Of a DNA stretch of 64,000 nucleotides, positions 35,241-46,832 are shown in pieces (the stretch's first letter is position 1; the number at the start of each line of letters is the position of its first letter). Below the pieces are notes generated by a model. It was not told the DNA's origin, ran no database searches, and saw nothing but the letters and a program-made list of their open reading frames with translations. Source of the stretch: Metallyticus violacea (taxonomy: Eukaryota > Arthropoda > Insecta > Mantodea > Metallyticidae); NCBI GenBank assembly GCA_030762175.1, contig CM060843.1, forward strand, positions 114,853,369 through 114,917,368. Reading direction: 5' to 3'. The position numbers and the translations under genes are program-made.

Positions 35241-35536
35241 CCGCCACGGGTGGCCGAGGTCGTTAAGGCACGGACTCGTGAGCGGGAGGTCTGCGGTTCG
35301 AATCCCGCCAGGACCGTCCTCCCTGACTGGGTTTTTTTTCCAGGTTTTCCTCAGTCTTCATAACTGGCAAATGCCGGGGAGATACCTAAACTTAGGCCTG
35401 GAACGCTTCCTTCCTTAAAAAAAAAAAAAATCCTTTCCCAATATATCATTTCATCTCATGTATCATCAGTGCCCACCGCCTGTGGTGCCTCAGTAGTAAA
35501 AACGGGCGTTAAACGCTACTCAAAAAAAAAAAAAAA
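35241..35536 (+). mobile_element. SINE-A copy, intact with perfect target-site duplication
   Basis: The best copy in the window. The head begins ccgccacgggtggccgaggt and carries A- and B-boxes; the body keeps aaacttaggcctggaacgc, an internal A14 run at about 35418-35431, the 3' segment with caccgcctgtggtgcc (able to form a short hairpin), and a terminal A-run. The 11-bp repeat aaggcgatttc lies at 35229-35239 and 35535-35545 without mismatch, so insertion is comparatively recent. The last two tail A bases may belong to the duplication. Confidence 0.95.
35251..35305 (+). promoter_or_regulatory. Internal Pol III promoter of SINE-A (A and B boxes)
   Basis: A-box-like tggccgaggtcgttaaggc (35251-35269) resembles Ser/Leu tRNA A-boxes with an inserted base. 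The B-box ggttcgaatcc (35295-35305) is a perfect match to consensus. Spacing is tRNA-like. The anticodon arm does not fold as a functional tRNA. Confidence 0.75.
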
Positions 35537-35545
35537 GGCGATTTC

Positions 35546-36672
35546 GCGGGGGCAACACACGTCCAATGACAATAGAACGCCGATTAAGAACTGCCGGCCG
35601 CGACACCTAGTCGTCTTGATGTAGATATTCATTGAAGTCTCCAGCTCGTCACATACGATTACTCCAGGGGCCCAATTCCTCTGTTTCGCGTATTCTTCAC
35701 TGCAACTCAAAGAAGGGAGGATGTAACTGCACAAATTACCACAAGGCTGCATCGCAGCGTTATTGAATTTATTCAATGTTGTACTAATGACTTAATTTAA
35801 TCCAGAAGTTTACGGCTATTTTTATATACTGAACATAAAATTTAACCTATATTGAATAAGTTTATCAATTGCTTCGAGCCACGGATTTTAGATTTCACTT
35901 TAAAAAAAAAAAAGGTTTCAGTAAAAGCAACAGAAGTTTTGTATCATTTCAGAAATAGTAATTAGCTTAAATAAAATCTAAATTATAAAGAATGTTTTTT
36001 GAGTATTTTAAGAGTGGTTATTGTTCGTTTAATAAACTATTATGGGAATAAAATATAAATATATTTATAATTTGAGCAACTGTCAATATTTCTTTTATTT
36101 ATTATAAAAATGATTCTAATTTATATTTTATATTCAATTTATAATATGAAATGATGATATTCTCAAGAGCTGTTATAACACATAATATCCACATTTTTTT
36201 TTCCTTCCATGATGAAAATAAAAATGACTAATTTGCTCTCTAATCTACTTTAAACAAAATATCTTGTGAAATTTATATTTTTAATATGTTATTCAAAAAT
36301 AGTATTCGTAAGTGTTATATACAAACATTTTACTTCCCGTGAATTCGAGGTTACAGTTACCGGAATCTGGGGCTTTGGTTTCTATCACCTCTTTGTGCGA
36401 CTTATTTGGCACTAACTTATTTTTTTCTTTGAAATGAAAGTCTGAGCTTGACGAAATAGTTACTTGTATAGATAAAACGTGTTGCCGAACAGTAAGGAGC
36501 AGTTCTTAAATGCGTTGTAATATCCTTAATTTTATTAAATTAGTATGAATTTGATATTATATTAGTGATAGCTAGACATATTGTAAATAGGCTGTACATT
36601 TCAACACTTTATTTTTATTTCAATTACGCTATACATTCCACGTACTTCCTGAATTGCGCAGTGTTTTGATTC
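35546..36672. other. 1.1 kb non-coding stretch
   Basis: Becomes very AT-rich from about 35800. Nothing recognised. Confidence 0.5.
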
Positions 36673-36685
36673 TGAAACTTTTCCA

Positions 36686-36955
36686 TAACCACGGGTGGCC
36701 GTTAAGACGCTGACTCGTGAGCGGGAGATCTGGGGTTCGAATGACGCCAGGACCGTCCTCCCTGACTGAGGTTTTTTCCCGGTTTTCCTTCGTCCTCATA
36801 AATAGCAAAAGCCGGGAGGTACCCTAAACTTAGGTCTGGAACGTTTCCTTTCTTAAAATACCCTTTCTCAATATCATTTCATTTCATGTATCATCAGTAT
36901 CCATCGCCTGTGGTGCCTCAGCAGTAAAAACCTGCGTTAAATACTATTAAAAAAA
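36686..36955 (+). mobile_element. SINE-A copy with imperfect target-site duplication
   Basis: The head starts ccacgggtggccgttaag; a 7-base stretch of the A-box (gaggtcg) is deleted. The B-box ggttcgaatga has two changes. The body is complete to ggtgcctcagcagtaaaaac and a short A-tail. Flanks tgaacttttc-like (tgaaacttttcc, 36673-36684) and tgaaacgttttc (36956-36967) form a duplication with a one-base indel. Confidence 0.88.
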
Positions 36956-36967
36956 TGAAACGTTTTC

Positions 36968-39900
36968 TTAACTACTTTTATAATATGGTCCCTTTGTTCC
37001 AAGTAGCATACAAGAAACAAAATACTTATAATGCAAATGTGATCCATATGTTTTAAAAATATTTCATAAACTATTAAACATTTATCATTAAATGTTGACA
37101 ATTTAAACAGTAATGATCGAGTACTATATTATGAAATGTTTTCATATTATATAAAAGTTAATTTATAATTGTATTAAAAACATGTTTGCAAATAATGCAG
37201 CAAAAGTGAAACATATTCTTGCATAATCTTTTCAAAACCTGTTACTTTCACTTTTACACCAAAGATAAGTTTTTCCATCTGTGAATTAAATTTTGTAACT
37301 AAATTACTGTTTTCTTCTCGAGCTGAAATAAAAGTAAAGGTAAAAGAGGACGGAAGACAAATATTGTAACAGGCATACAATCACTCCAGCTTTGTACGCA
37401 CATTAAATACTATAAGGAATTACCCTATTAACCTGTATACCAAAACAAAGAAGACGGCAGAAAGATCTCCAAAAATCCATAAATACACCGTGCACATGAA
37501 AAAGAACCAAAATGATTCACTAATATGAATAAATAATCAGAGTAACTAATATTAGTTAAAATTATTAAGAATAAACAATTACGGTAAAAAGTATAATAGT
37601 AAGTTATCTTATAGACTCTAAATACCTGGAGGCATATTCTGGCATAATGTAGGGAAACGGAAATTTCAAGAAATGAGCTATTATATTGTGTAATATTAAT
37701 GCTCTTAGACATCTGGTTTTGTAACTCTTTATATTATACCACAGGATTTGTTCCATCCCATGTTATTATTTCTGATATGTTGTACTAAATAGGAAAGATT
37801 TTTCGTGATAGTTTAATTTAAATTTATAATTATATTTGCTGTGGATGTAGACTCTAAAACAAAATTGAAAAACAAATAATACAGCAGATTTAACAATTTA
37901 AGAACATATATACAGTGATAGTATGTAAACCCACAACATTTTAGGAATAGAAATGCTGTCTTACATATAAAACGATAGAGCAAACATTCAAAACAATCCA
38001 AATAATTTTAATGTAGCAGAGGTAAATAGGAAAGGCAGATGAAAACAAATAAATACAATAGGTTAAAGATAAAGTAATCAAAATTCAAGCACATAAATAA
38101 AAAAAAAAACAGAAAAGCTAAACCTCAGGCTGCCATCGGCGGCAATATCCAGCAAATCGATTAATCTGCTATTCCGTAGGCGGAAGAGAACAATAAGTGA
38201 GAAGGAGGAAGCAAATCCCCCCAAAAGGCTAGTGAAAGTAATCACAATTGACAGAGAGATAGGCAGAAGAGAATTGACGGTTGATTCCAAGAAAAAATTA
38301 CAAGGGGATTGTTCGACAAAGAAAGGGATGTAACCTGAATTCAGAGGAAGATTTCCCAAGACGATCAGACTCTACAAAGAAGACAACTGAGGAATTCATG
38401 TTGGTGACTTCTAACGTGTTATGTTTTCTTTTTCTTGCTATTGTTGCTTCCTTAATTCCAAGGAAGTCAAAAGTTGTGTTGTACAATGCTGAGATGCCTG
38501 CTATGCCAACACAAAGAGACATTTTAGTAAATTGCAGGGAAAATATCACAAAAAGGAGCATTTTATAAAATATATAAAGCTATAAATGACTACAATTCTT
38601 CATCTGGGGTTCAGAAAAATCTGCTGCAAGTGAGCGAAACGAGGGCCCAAGAGAAAGCTAATGGGATAAGAAAAAATAACGAGGAAAAATAAAATATAAA
38701 ATATAGGAATCAAAATTTTATTTAAATATTTTCCTTTTGTGACAGAAGAAATAATAGTTCAAACTACATATAATTTCACAATTTATATTTTCCGATCATG
38801 GCGTTTAGGAATTTCTAAAATAATATTACAGGCTTATTATTCATGCAGTGTTCTGGCTACCAGGCATATCGCAGCCAGCGACTTCTGTATTTCAACCTTT
38901 CCTCTGTCCTTGAACGTCACTTTCTGTTCAAGTTCCCTTTGGTCTTACGGCAGCATACATTTAATCGCGAAGATGTTTAAACGATTTTGTGCGTAGTAAC
39001 TAATTTGTGTGTGAAAATATAATTTTAATACGAGTCAGTTAGATGTGTGCTTGCGGAATTTATTCAGAGTTTTCATGACGAACTTTTTAGAACTGCAACT
39101 CACGATATTGTGCACACATTTCAATGTGCTGGTTAAATTGAATACTAAACGAACCAAAGAAAATATACAGTTTTAATGGGGAAAAAAGCTAAAATAAATT
39201 GGAGCAAATTTTGTACGTTTGCCAACAAAAACCACTAATACAATTAGAGCAAGAGGGGATTTAAGATTTTAAGAGCTAAAAAAAATTAGGTATGAAACAA
39301 AAAGCAATGTGGTGGTCTAAATTAATTCTTTTACTCGCATTTTTCAATATAATACCTGTTAAGTCGGGGAAATCGAATTTCCATCATTTTCTATAAGATG
39401 ATTATGTACACGCTTTACAAAGCGAAATTGAAGTACGAGTGCCGCTTAGTGAGCCTAACGTAAAGCATTTCGTGATTAGAGACGGTTTGTAAGTAAGACC
39501 GGTATATTCATTTACGAGTTACTGGCATATTCCTCAAGTTGTACGGCCATCGCCCAGTTCGAAAAAAGAAACCTTTTAATAGGGAACATAGTCCAAAAAT
39601 TAGGGAACTTTCGGGACACCGTTCCATACCTCACAGAAGCACAATGTTTGCATGCTTTTATCTCTAAGTGTCGAAAGTGTCGAAGTAATCATATGTATAT
39701 CTATCCTTTAAAATGTAAAACGCACTAGCATATCAAGAAAACTATGCAGGTTCTTTACAAACTAAAACCAAATCAGAGAACTTCTTCCTCTGCCGTTTTC
39801 TATATGCACTATGACAGCAAATATAGTATACCAAAATCAAATACCGTTCGTACGGTATACAGGGGCAACAAAACTACTAAAACTTTACATAATTTTCCCT

Positions 39901-40589
39901 TATTCAACAAGTTTCCCAACAGACGTGTTTTTCATACCAAGTTACTTTGCAATAGCACCTGACTTTTCTGGGATGAGTGTAAGTTCGTTTAAAACATAAT
40001 TTCCGTATTTATAGTGTCTGTGGCAGTTCGTTTTTCCACTTCTTCCCTTATGATGTTTTGTATTATTCCCGTACGTATGAATTTGCTTATCTGAGATAAA
40101 ATTATTCGCTTATATGATATTTGGAAACGTTAGCTTACTGCCTTCAAGCTCGTTTCATCATTTCGATCAATTTCATATGAGTGTAAATACTGCTCCCCAA
40201 TAAATATTCTTTCTATCGCTGAGAGCCAAACCGCGATGATTTAATCTAAACTATTTCTGAAAAAAGCTACAAACAATACTAACTATAAGTATTTATATAA
40301 TTTTTTTGCATTAAATATGTAATCAAAGTTTGATATACTATATTTGAGGCCACACTATAGATTGGAACTACCCAGTTGAAATTTGAACTTAAGAATGGAA
40401 CATGGCAATCCAGAAGGACCTTCGAGGAAGTAACTTTAAGTGTGACGAAGAAGTGACGTATGCTGTTTATGCCCATTTTACAGGCAAGACTTCCCACTAT
40501 TTGGGTGGGGGGGTGGATTTAAATGTTAATTAAAAGATTTAAAAAGTGCATTGCAATAAAGGGTAACTATATTGAAAAGTGAAATGTAG
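36968..40589. other. 3.6 kb without recognised genes
   Basis: A block at about 37640-37690 (taatgtagggaaacggaaat) resembles 20575-20630 (gaatgcagggaaactgagat) loosely, and 38510-38550 more weakly. This may be an unrecognised old repeat. No gene is seen. Confidence 0.4.
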
Positions 40590-40735
40590 TTTTTATTTTT
40601 ATCATACCTAGAAAATGGTTGGGCCGGAAACTTATGAACCTGCTCTCGTATTATTTCAGTATTTGTCTTTGTTAATGGTGCTAAGACTACAGTTAGAAGA
40701 AAAGGAATTGTGATACGTCTCGTACCAACCATGCC
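40590..40735 (-). pseudogene. Possible transposon-derived coding fragment
   Basis: A minus-strand frame (40526-40732) contains EIIREQVHKFPAQPFSRYDK followed by NKNYISLFNI. This resembles a linker seen in some uncharacterised insect DDE transposon proteins (a helix, then FP, then SHY/SRY and a K-x-YL block). The match is from memory of the pattern and short. Confidence 0.25.
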
Positions 40736-42300
40736 ACCATATCAGAAGTCATAGCCTCATAATGTTACTTTCCGCCAAATGTCTTCTTGCAATTCCAAGA
40801 AAGTCGGGATTTGCTGGAATACCTTTTCAAAACTCACTGCTGAAGTAAGAAAAGGTGGCCTTGGCACCCAGAATCATTTAAAAATGACACCATATTCAAA
40901 GGAAGAAATATTTTTAAAACTTACAATCTCATGAAGACTGTAGTATTCCTCGTTGTATGGATAAAGCCAACAATGCAGCGCAGGGAGAGTACACAACGCA
41001 AGCGTTTACACTGGTCCAAATAACAATGTGATTGGCATTGTTGGGTAACTATTCTCATTAATAAATAACTTCTGCTCTAAGGGGAAAAAACGATTTTTGT
41101 GTACACCGGATGAAATATAAATCATTTATGCGTATTCTCATGCCTTTTCCAGCACACTAACCCTTGATTGCCTTATATAAAAAGTAGGAAGGTCAATGGA
41201 CGTACAGAATCGAATGAAAATTCTAAGATAATACGTGTCATCAATGAAACTTCTGGGAGAATACTAAAGCACATAAAGCGGCGTGACCCACGCACCGTGA
41301 AAGTGCTACCCATCTTGTAAATTGAGCTATTTAGGAAAAGTTTCGGACGCGAAGACACAGCAGAGCGTGTGAGTATTAGCAAGTGAATGACCGCAAGTAA
41401 AAGGCAGGGAGGAAGCCCATCACGTCGCGGCGGTCACGTACCGTCCGCTTGTGGTGAAAGTATCGTGAATACAACTTTCGCGCGATATTTCTCCGCCTCT
41501 CTGACATCTCCGTGTAATTGTGTTGCTGGAGCGTGGGCCTTTCCTCTAAATTTGAAATAATTTGCAATAGCGCTGACCTACTGCTTGTTCACACCAGACC
41601 TTTTTTTTATAATTACATGCTCATGGAAGAAAAAAAATTATTGCATTTTGGTGATTTCTATATTCAAATCAAGAACGTTAAGGCAGAATGAAAAGAATGA
41701 TTCCGTTGTTGCTTTCCATTCTACATACATAACAATTGTTACATAAATGTAAATCATGCATTTATTCAAAATTATATCCACAAGCCTGCTACCGATAGCT
41801 TCAGGCAGAAGGATGGACGAAAGATTAATAAGGAAATTTAACTGTGTACCTTTAAAACCTTATGCATAATTTCCCATTAGTATAAGTACTAAAACTAATA
41901 TGTACTTAGATATGGGCATATCTATTTCGTCACTACAGATGATCGTAACGAGCTGTTTGATTCCTATTCACGTTGCCAAAGCACCTTTAACGCTTTCAGA
42001 GAATCACACGTTCTTGCAAACGCACCTGGTTACTATCTGATTTACACACAACATTGCATAATGCTTCTGTTGTCCTCGTAACTATCGATAGCTGGTCGAT
42101 TTGTTTCTAAAAGTACCCAAAGTCAAAAGTGTTATACTTGTCTACCCACGTTAAATATTATTTCCTTTAACTGCTAGTAGTCTGCTGAATTCACTGTCAA
42201 GTTAAAACATACGCAATGACAGCCGTAAAAAAGAGAAAAAATTTTCACTGAACAGCAGCACATTCTCAGTACTCAGCTTTGAGGGTTGTTAACTCAGCCA
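40736..42300. other. 1.6 kb non-coding stretch
   Basis: Short frames at 41173-41567 on the minus strand show no recognised motif. Confidence 0.45.
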
Positions 42301-42391
42301 AACGGGTGGCTGGGGTCGTTAAGGCGCGGACTCGGGAGCGGGAGGTCAGGAGCTCGAATCCGCTAGGACCGTCCTCCCTGACTGAGTTTTG
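42301..42391 (+). mobile_element. SINE-A head fragment, 3' part missing
   Basis: The tRNA-like head aacgggtggctggggtcgtt through gctcgaatccgc and the first body bases (aggaccgtcctccctgactg) are present. Similarity stops after actgagtttt, with no body or A-tail. Loss of the 3' side is not the usual TPRT truncation and points to later deletion or recombination. Confidence 0.85.
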
Positions 42392-43630
42392 GTTAGATCA
42401 CAGATTTGGACTACATTTGAAGTGGCATCAAGGCCTATTGGATCTGAGTTCATGTTAAGTAAATCAACATACTTTGAAGCGGTATTTTATATATAAATCA
42501 GGAATGTTTGACATTTCTAGTATTCCTTGAATCTGCAGCACATAGAGACGCCAATTTGAAGCGCTAATTTTAAGGAGTCATTGGATATAAGAAGGGATGG
42601 TTTTGGATTTGGTTTTAGGTTCCATTTTAGGTGGTTGCAGGCAATGCGGAAGTTTATGCATATTTAGTTCTGACCGAATTATTTAAAATCGGGGATGCGA
42701 TGAGTTGGTTCCCTTCTTTTTCTTCCTTTTCTCCTCCTGCCCGCTTCTTCAAAGGTGTGTTTCCTCTTGCTCCTGCTGGAGGCGGTACTAGTGGTTTTCG
42801 GAGGCTTCACGGACGTCTCGTGGAAAAAAGAAAGAAGAGGATGCGTTTAATTAAAAAAAAAAAACGGCTTTTAATGGACAACTGAGTAGTTTTATTCAAA
42901 AGCCAGGAGTTCTCAGGGTCCAAAGACTGTTCTTAGTTGTCGTAAGACCTATGTCAGAGCCAAAAATACATTAACACAATAGCTACGAACAGATCAGACT
43001 GCATAAAATACTTTGAAACTGATACAACACTGAAGCAAAAGTTAGCATTAACATGGAGATCGACTGAGTCACTTGTAAACTGAAACGTAATAATGCACTG
43101 ATCAAATGCCTTTAAACTGATGCGACACTGAATAGAAACTGCTCAAGCCGGTGCCAAACTCTCTCTCTCTCGTTCTTCTGCCGGGCTTTGACGTCCCGAT
43201 AGTTTTGTTTTGAACCAGTTGGTTGGTCCGCGCGTCCGTTTTGAGTCTTAGATGTCTTAAATCTTAATTGTTTCTCCGTATTGCACTTTATTTTCCTCGG
43301 GCCTCATTGGCTCTATGGCATAAACGCGAGTTGTTGAACCTATCTTATTGATGTTCATTTCGCGTATTATCATATCGAGGAGAACAGTTAGGTGATGAAT
43401 GTGTGAGTTTAAAAACTGTGAGGATCTGACCTAAATGAACACAATGAAGCCACCAATAGCCCTTACTTGAAGAAAATAAACGTCACTTGTCCCCTGTTAG
43501 CAATGAGGGTATTGCGTCTGTCTGTTAGGCCGCTCAGGGTTCCTTAGCGACATAAAAGGTAACGGTTCTGACCGCTTGTGTGTACACAACAAGAAAGAAA
43601 GCTATATACTTCTGAATATTATAAAATATA
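42392..43630. other. 1.2 kb non-coding stretch
   Basis: An 84-codon frame at 42631-42885 ends in a lysine-rich A-run and has no recognised domain; it starts on GTG. Nothing else seen. Confidence 0.45.
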
Positions 43631-43667
43631 ATAAATATTATATATATTTATTATATATAATATTTAT
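43631..43667. repeat. Perfect 16-bp AT hairpin
   Basis: Arms ataaatattatatata (43631-43646) and tatatataatatttat (43652-43667) are exact inverse complements around a 5-base loop. The flanks are AT-rich with repeats of aaaatattata just to the right (43668-43692). Confidence 0.85.
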
Positions 43668-46600
43668 AAAAATATTATAAAAATATTATAAAATGATAAA
43701 CTGATTTTGTTCTTTTACAAAAATTAATTTTTTATAAAATTAGTGTTTACGGAATTTGAATCATGAGATTTTAACGCAAAAATAATGTTTTAATTTATAA
43801 ATATCAGGAAATAGTGCCATTTATTTTTAAAATTAATTATTATTAACTTTTTAATGATCAGATTAAAAATCCTGTGAAATACCCTAAATTCGGGAATTAT
43901 GAAACTCGCTTAACTCTTTTTAATAAACTAAAATGGAAATGTTACCTTTTGAAAATGAGAACCACATATCCTTCCAAACTGTAGCTCCTCCCTTGCGTCC
44001 TTGCACACAAAACTTACCGATCTACAACAATATCTTCAATATCTTCTTTTTGATAGCTGTCATTGCTTGCTCACAAAGAGATCCATTCCTTTTTCTTTTC
44101 CAATTCGCGGCCACCGTCTTTCCAGCGTCTTTTCATCTCTAGAGATCTATATAAAAAGCCTAGTACAAAGGCTACAGAACTATCCAATTCCACATCATCC
44201 CAAGGAATATGCAAGTGCAATGCAAATCTAGCAAAAAATTGAAATAATCTGATTACTGCGTACAAACCTAGAATTGAGTGTGTCCACTTTAATTTAAAAG
44301 TATGCTATAACGGAATTGAGAGCGTGAACTTTAATTTTAAAGAATACTAAAAGGCTTTAGTGATGCACAACGGATTCCCCATCTGTAATTTATCTCACCT
44401 CCAACTTAAAATATATTATGTGATAGTAGTCTGAATACGTTCTGTTTATTACAAAATTTTTAATGTTTCCCAACGTGTTACCTATTCACACTTCTGAAAG
44501 CAGCCTTAAATATCGTACATATTTTCCTATAGTTTTTATATATAGCGCGTGTTAACTTCTCTTGAAATTCATATTAAAATGCCTGTAGACACTTTTGGCT
44601 AACCGCCGAACAGAAGATACAACAAATTAAACACAGGATGTAGCTTTGATGTCGTAAACAGGAATGGGCTTTGTGTATACATACGTATTTTTGTAATTAC
44701 TTGCAATTAAAATACTCTTAATTTGTTAACGAATCTTTTTCTCTTCATATTTATGAATATAGTATATGTTTTACATATTTGAGGAAACCTTACTACATTT
44801 AAATAACATATATGATACATTTTATTTGTTTTATGGTTTCAATTTTATTTTTGTCACATATTTAAAATTTGTATCAGTACTTCAAAAATGCAATCTGATT
44901 TTTCAATGAAATGTGAAAAAAAACCAACGATGACTAGATGGGGAACGTGATCAGAAGCAATATAATACTATGCACTTAACAATGAAGCCATTGAGTATAA
45001 AAAATATTTAAGAGGCAATAGAATCAGTTCCACGTATGAAAACTTAAAACACTTTTTTATGAATCACTGCTTCGTAAATACACAATTGTCATAAAAGGAT
45101 TAAGATTTAAGTTGAAGAAACTTGTAATATTACAAACATTGTTAATCATTGTAAAACAATACCAAAAATAAAATTGTTGTTTTATTTGAAACAGTAAAGG
45201 CAGTAAATAGTTATGACCTTTATATAAAATAGATATATTGTGTATGCTATTTTGCACAATTTCCATATTTTATAATGTTTGGTACATGTGTGTGTAAATA
45301 TTTATTATTACGTATAAAACCTATCCCTGGTCCTTAGTAATGTAATTTTGTAAAGTTGCGGCTCTTTTTATCGAAATGCTTACAAATGCAGCCAGTATGT
45401 CCGGTGTAAGGAGATTAAAAACCTGTAATATTTTGCTTCCATATGTCCTCCTTCATGTCGTAAAAGGATAATGGGTTTAAGGCAGATGAGATAATGTAAT
45501 CAGTTGCGTAATTTTGTATGCGAGGAATTTTTGCTTTCTTATTGGTTTCTTATAGCCAGTTAAACATTTGTGTTCTTAGAACAATGTACTAAAATGCATG
45601 CATGATATGGATCTCAATATGGTTCTTGAGCACGTTGGCAATGTTACGGCGTTACGAGGAAATAGAAATTTGTAAAGGAAATTGGATTGAAGGCAATAGT
45701 TGGTGCTTTGCTACAACTCTCACATTTATTTATTGTGATGTTGGGAATAGAATTCTGTAAAATTTTCAGTGCTGGCAAACAAGTGGTAGATTAGTTAGGC
45801 AGCGAGTGAGCGTAAATGCTACTTATAAAGCGTTGTAAAGCATCTTTAATACTGCTAAGTAGCATTAGAAACTGTACCATTTTCTTCAAGCCTCCCATAC
45901 AATAGCAGGAATGTTTTTGCAAGCAAGTCTTACCTTTAGTGCATCAACAAAAAGTACCTAACTATATAAAACGTACTGTAATCAACAGTTACATATTTAC
46001 AGTAATAAAATATTAAGTGTATCCCCTATCGTGAGCATATCAATAGCATTAGCTCATCATTCAAATGAACGTCAGAGGTCAACTGTTTTTCATCATTTTG
46101 TGAAGAAGGGTACATAGTGTCCAATATATAGTATAATTTGTGCCTTACTTTCAGTGTTCATTTATTATTTCGAATACTGTGTTCTAGTTCCTTGGTTATA
46201 TTGTTCCACATAAGTTTTTCAATTTTTTATATTTTACATTTACGTATATGTGTAAATAGATCCATATAAGTGTTAATGTAACATAATCATCATCAATTTC
46301 ATTGCTGTGTAATCTGGCTTGTTCCATTTCTAATCGGAATTTATTGCGCCATCTGTTTCTTGGTCCTCAACTAATATTTCCATAACGAGACCTCCTCTAG
46401 AGTAATAGTAAAAATAGGACTGCCAGCTGAGAGAGGAATTAGAAAATTGAATAGATCAGAGTTTAAATGATAGAATATTATAGAAATAGCAATAATGTCA
46501 AATAATATTACAAGAGTTTGTACATGTGACAGGTAAATTGGTTACAAAACATGTGCTTATTTACAGGCCTTATGGAAGAAGAATTAGGAAAACCAAGAAG

Positions 46601-46809
46601 GTGCCGGTGAGATAAATAGCCTATTTATGTTTCCTTACACGATGAAACAGTGACAATTTGACTAATTTTCTGTGAAGATAAAACCAAGTATATAGTTTTT
46701 ATCCTTTCCAACATAATTTAGAAATATATTGAGCAAAAGTGATAAATTTATAAAACAAAGTCATCAGTAATATAGCATGCTTCCCACCTTTATTAAATTT
46801 AAAATCATG
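43668..46809. other. 3.1 kb non-coding stretch
   Basis: No transposon, SINE or gene motif recognised on either strand. Confidence 0.5.
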
Positions 46810-46832
46810 TTTTTTTTTTTTTTTTTTTTTTT
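46810..46832. repeat. T23 homopolymer
   Basis: A run of 23 T without recognisable SINE body on its right. Confidence 0.9.

Noticed and set aside
35243..35320. Possible functional tRNA gene
   Set aside because: The A and B boxes are good, but the acceptor and anticodon arms do not pair and the unit recurs as a SINE head at nine other places.
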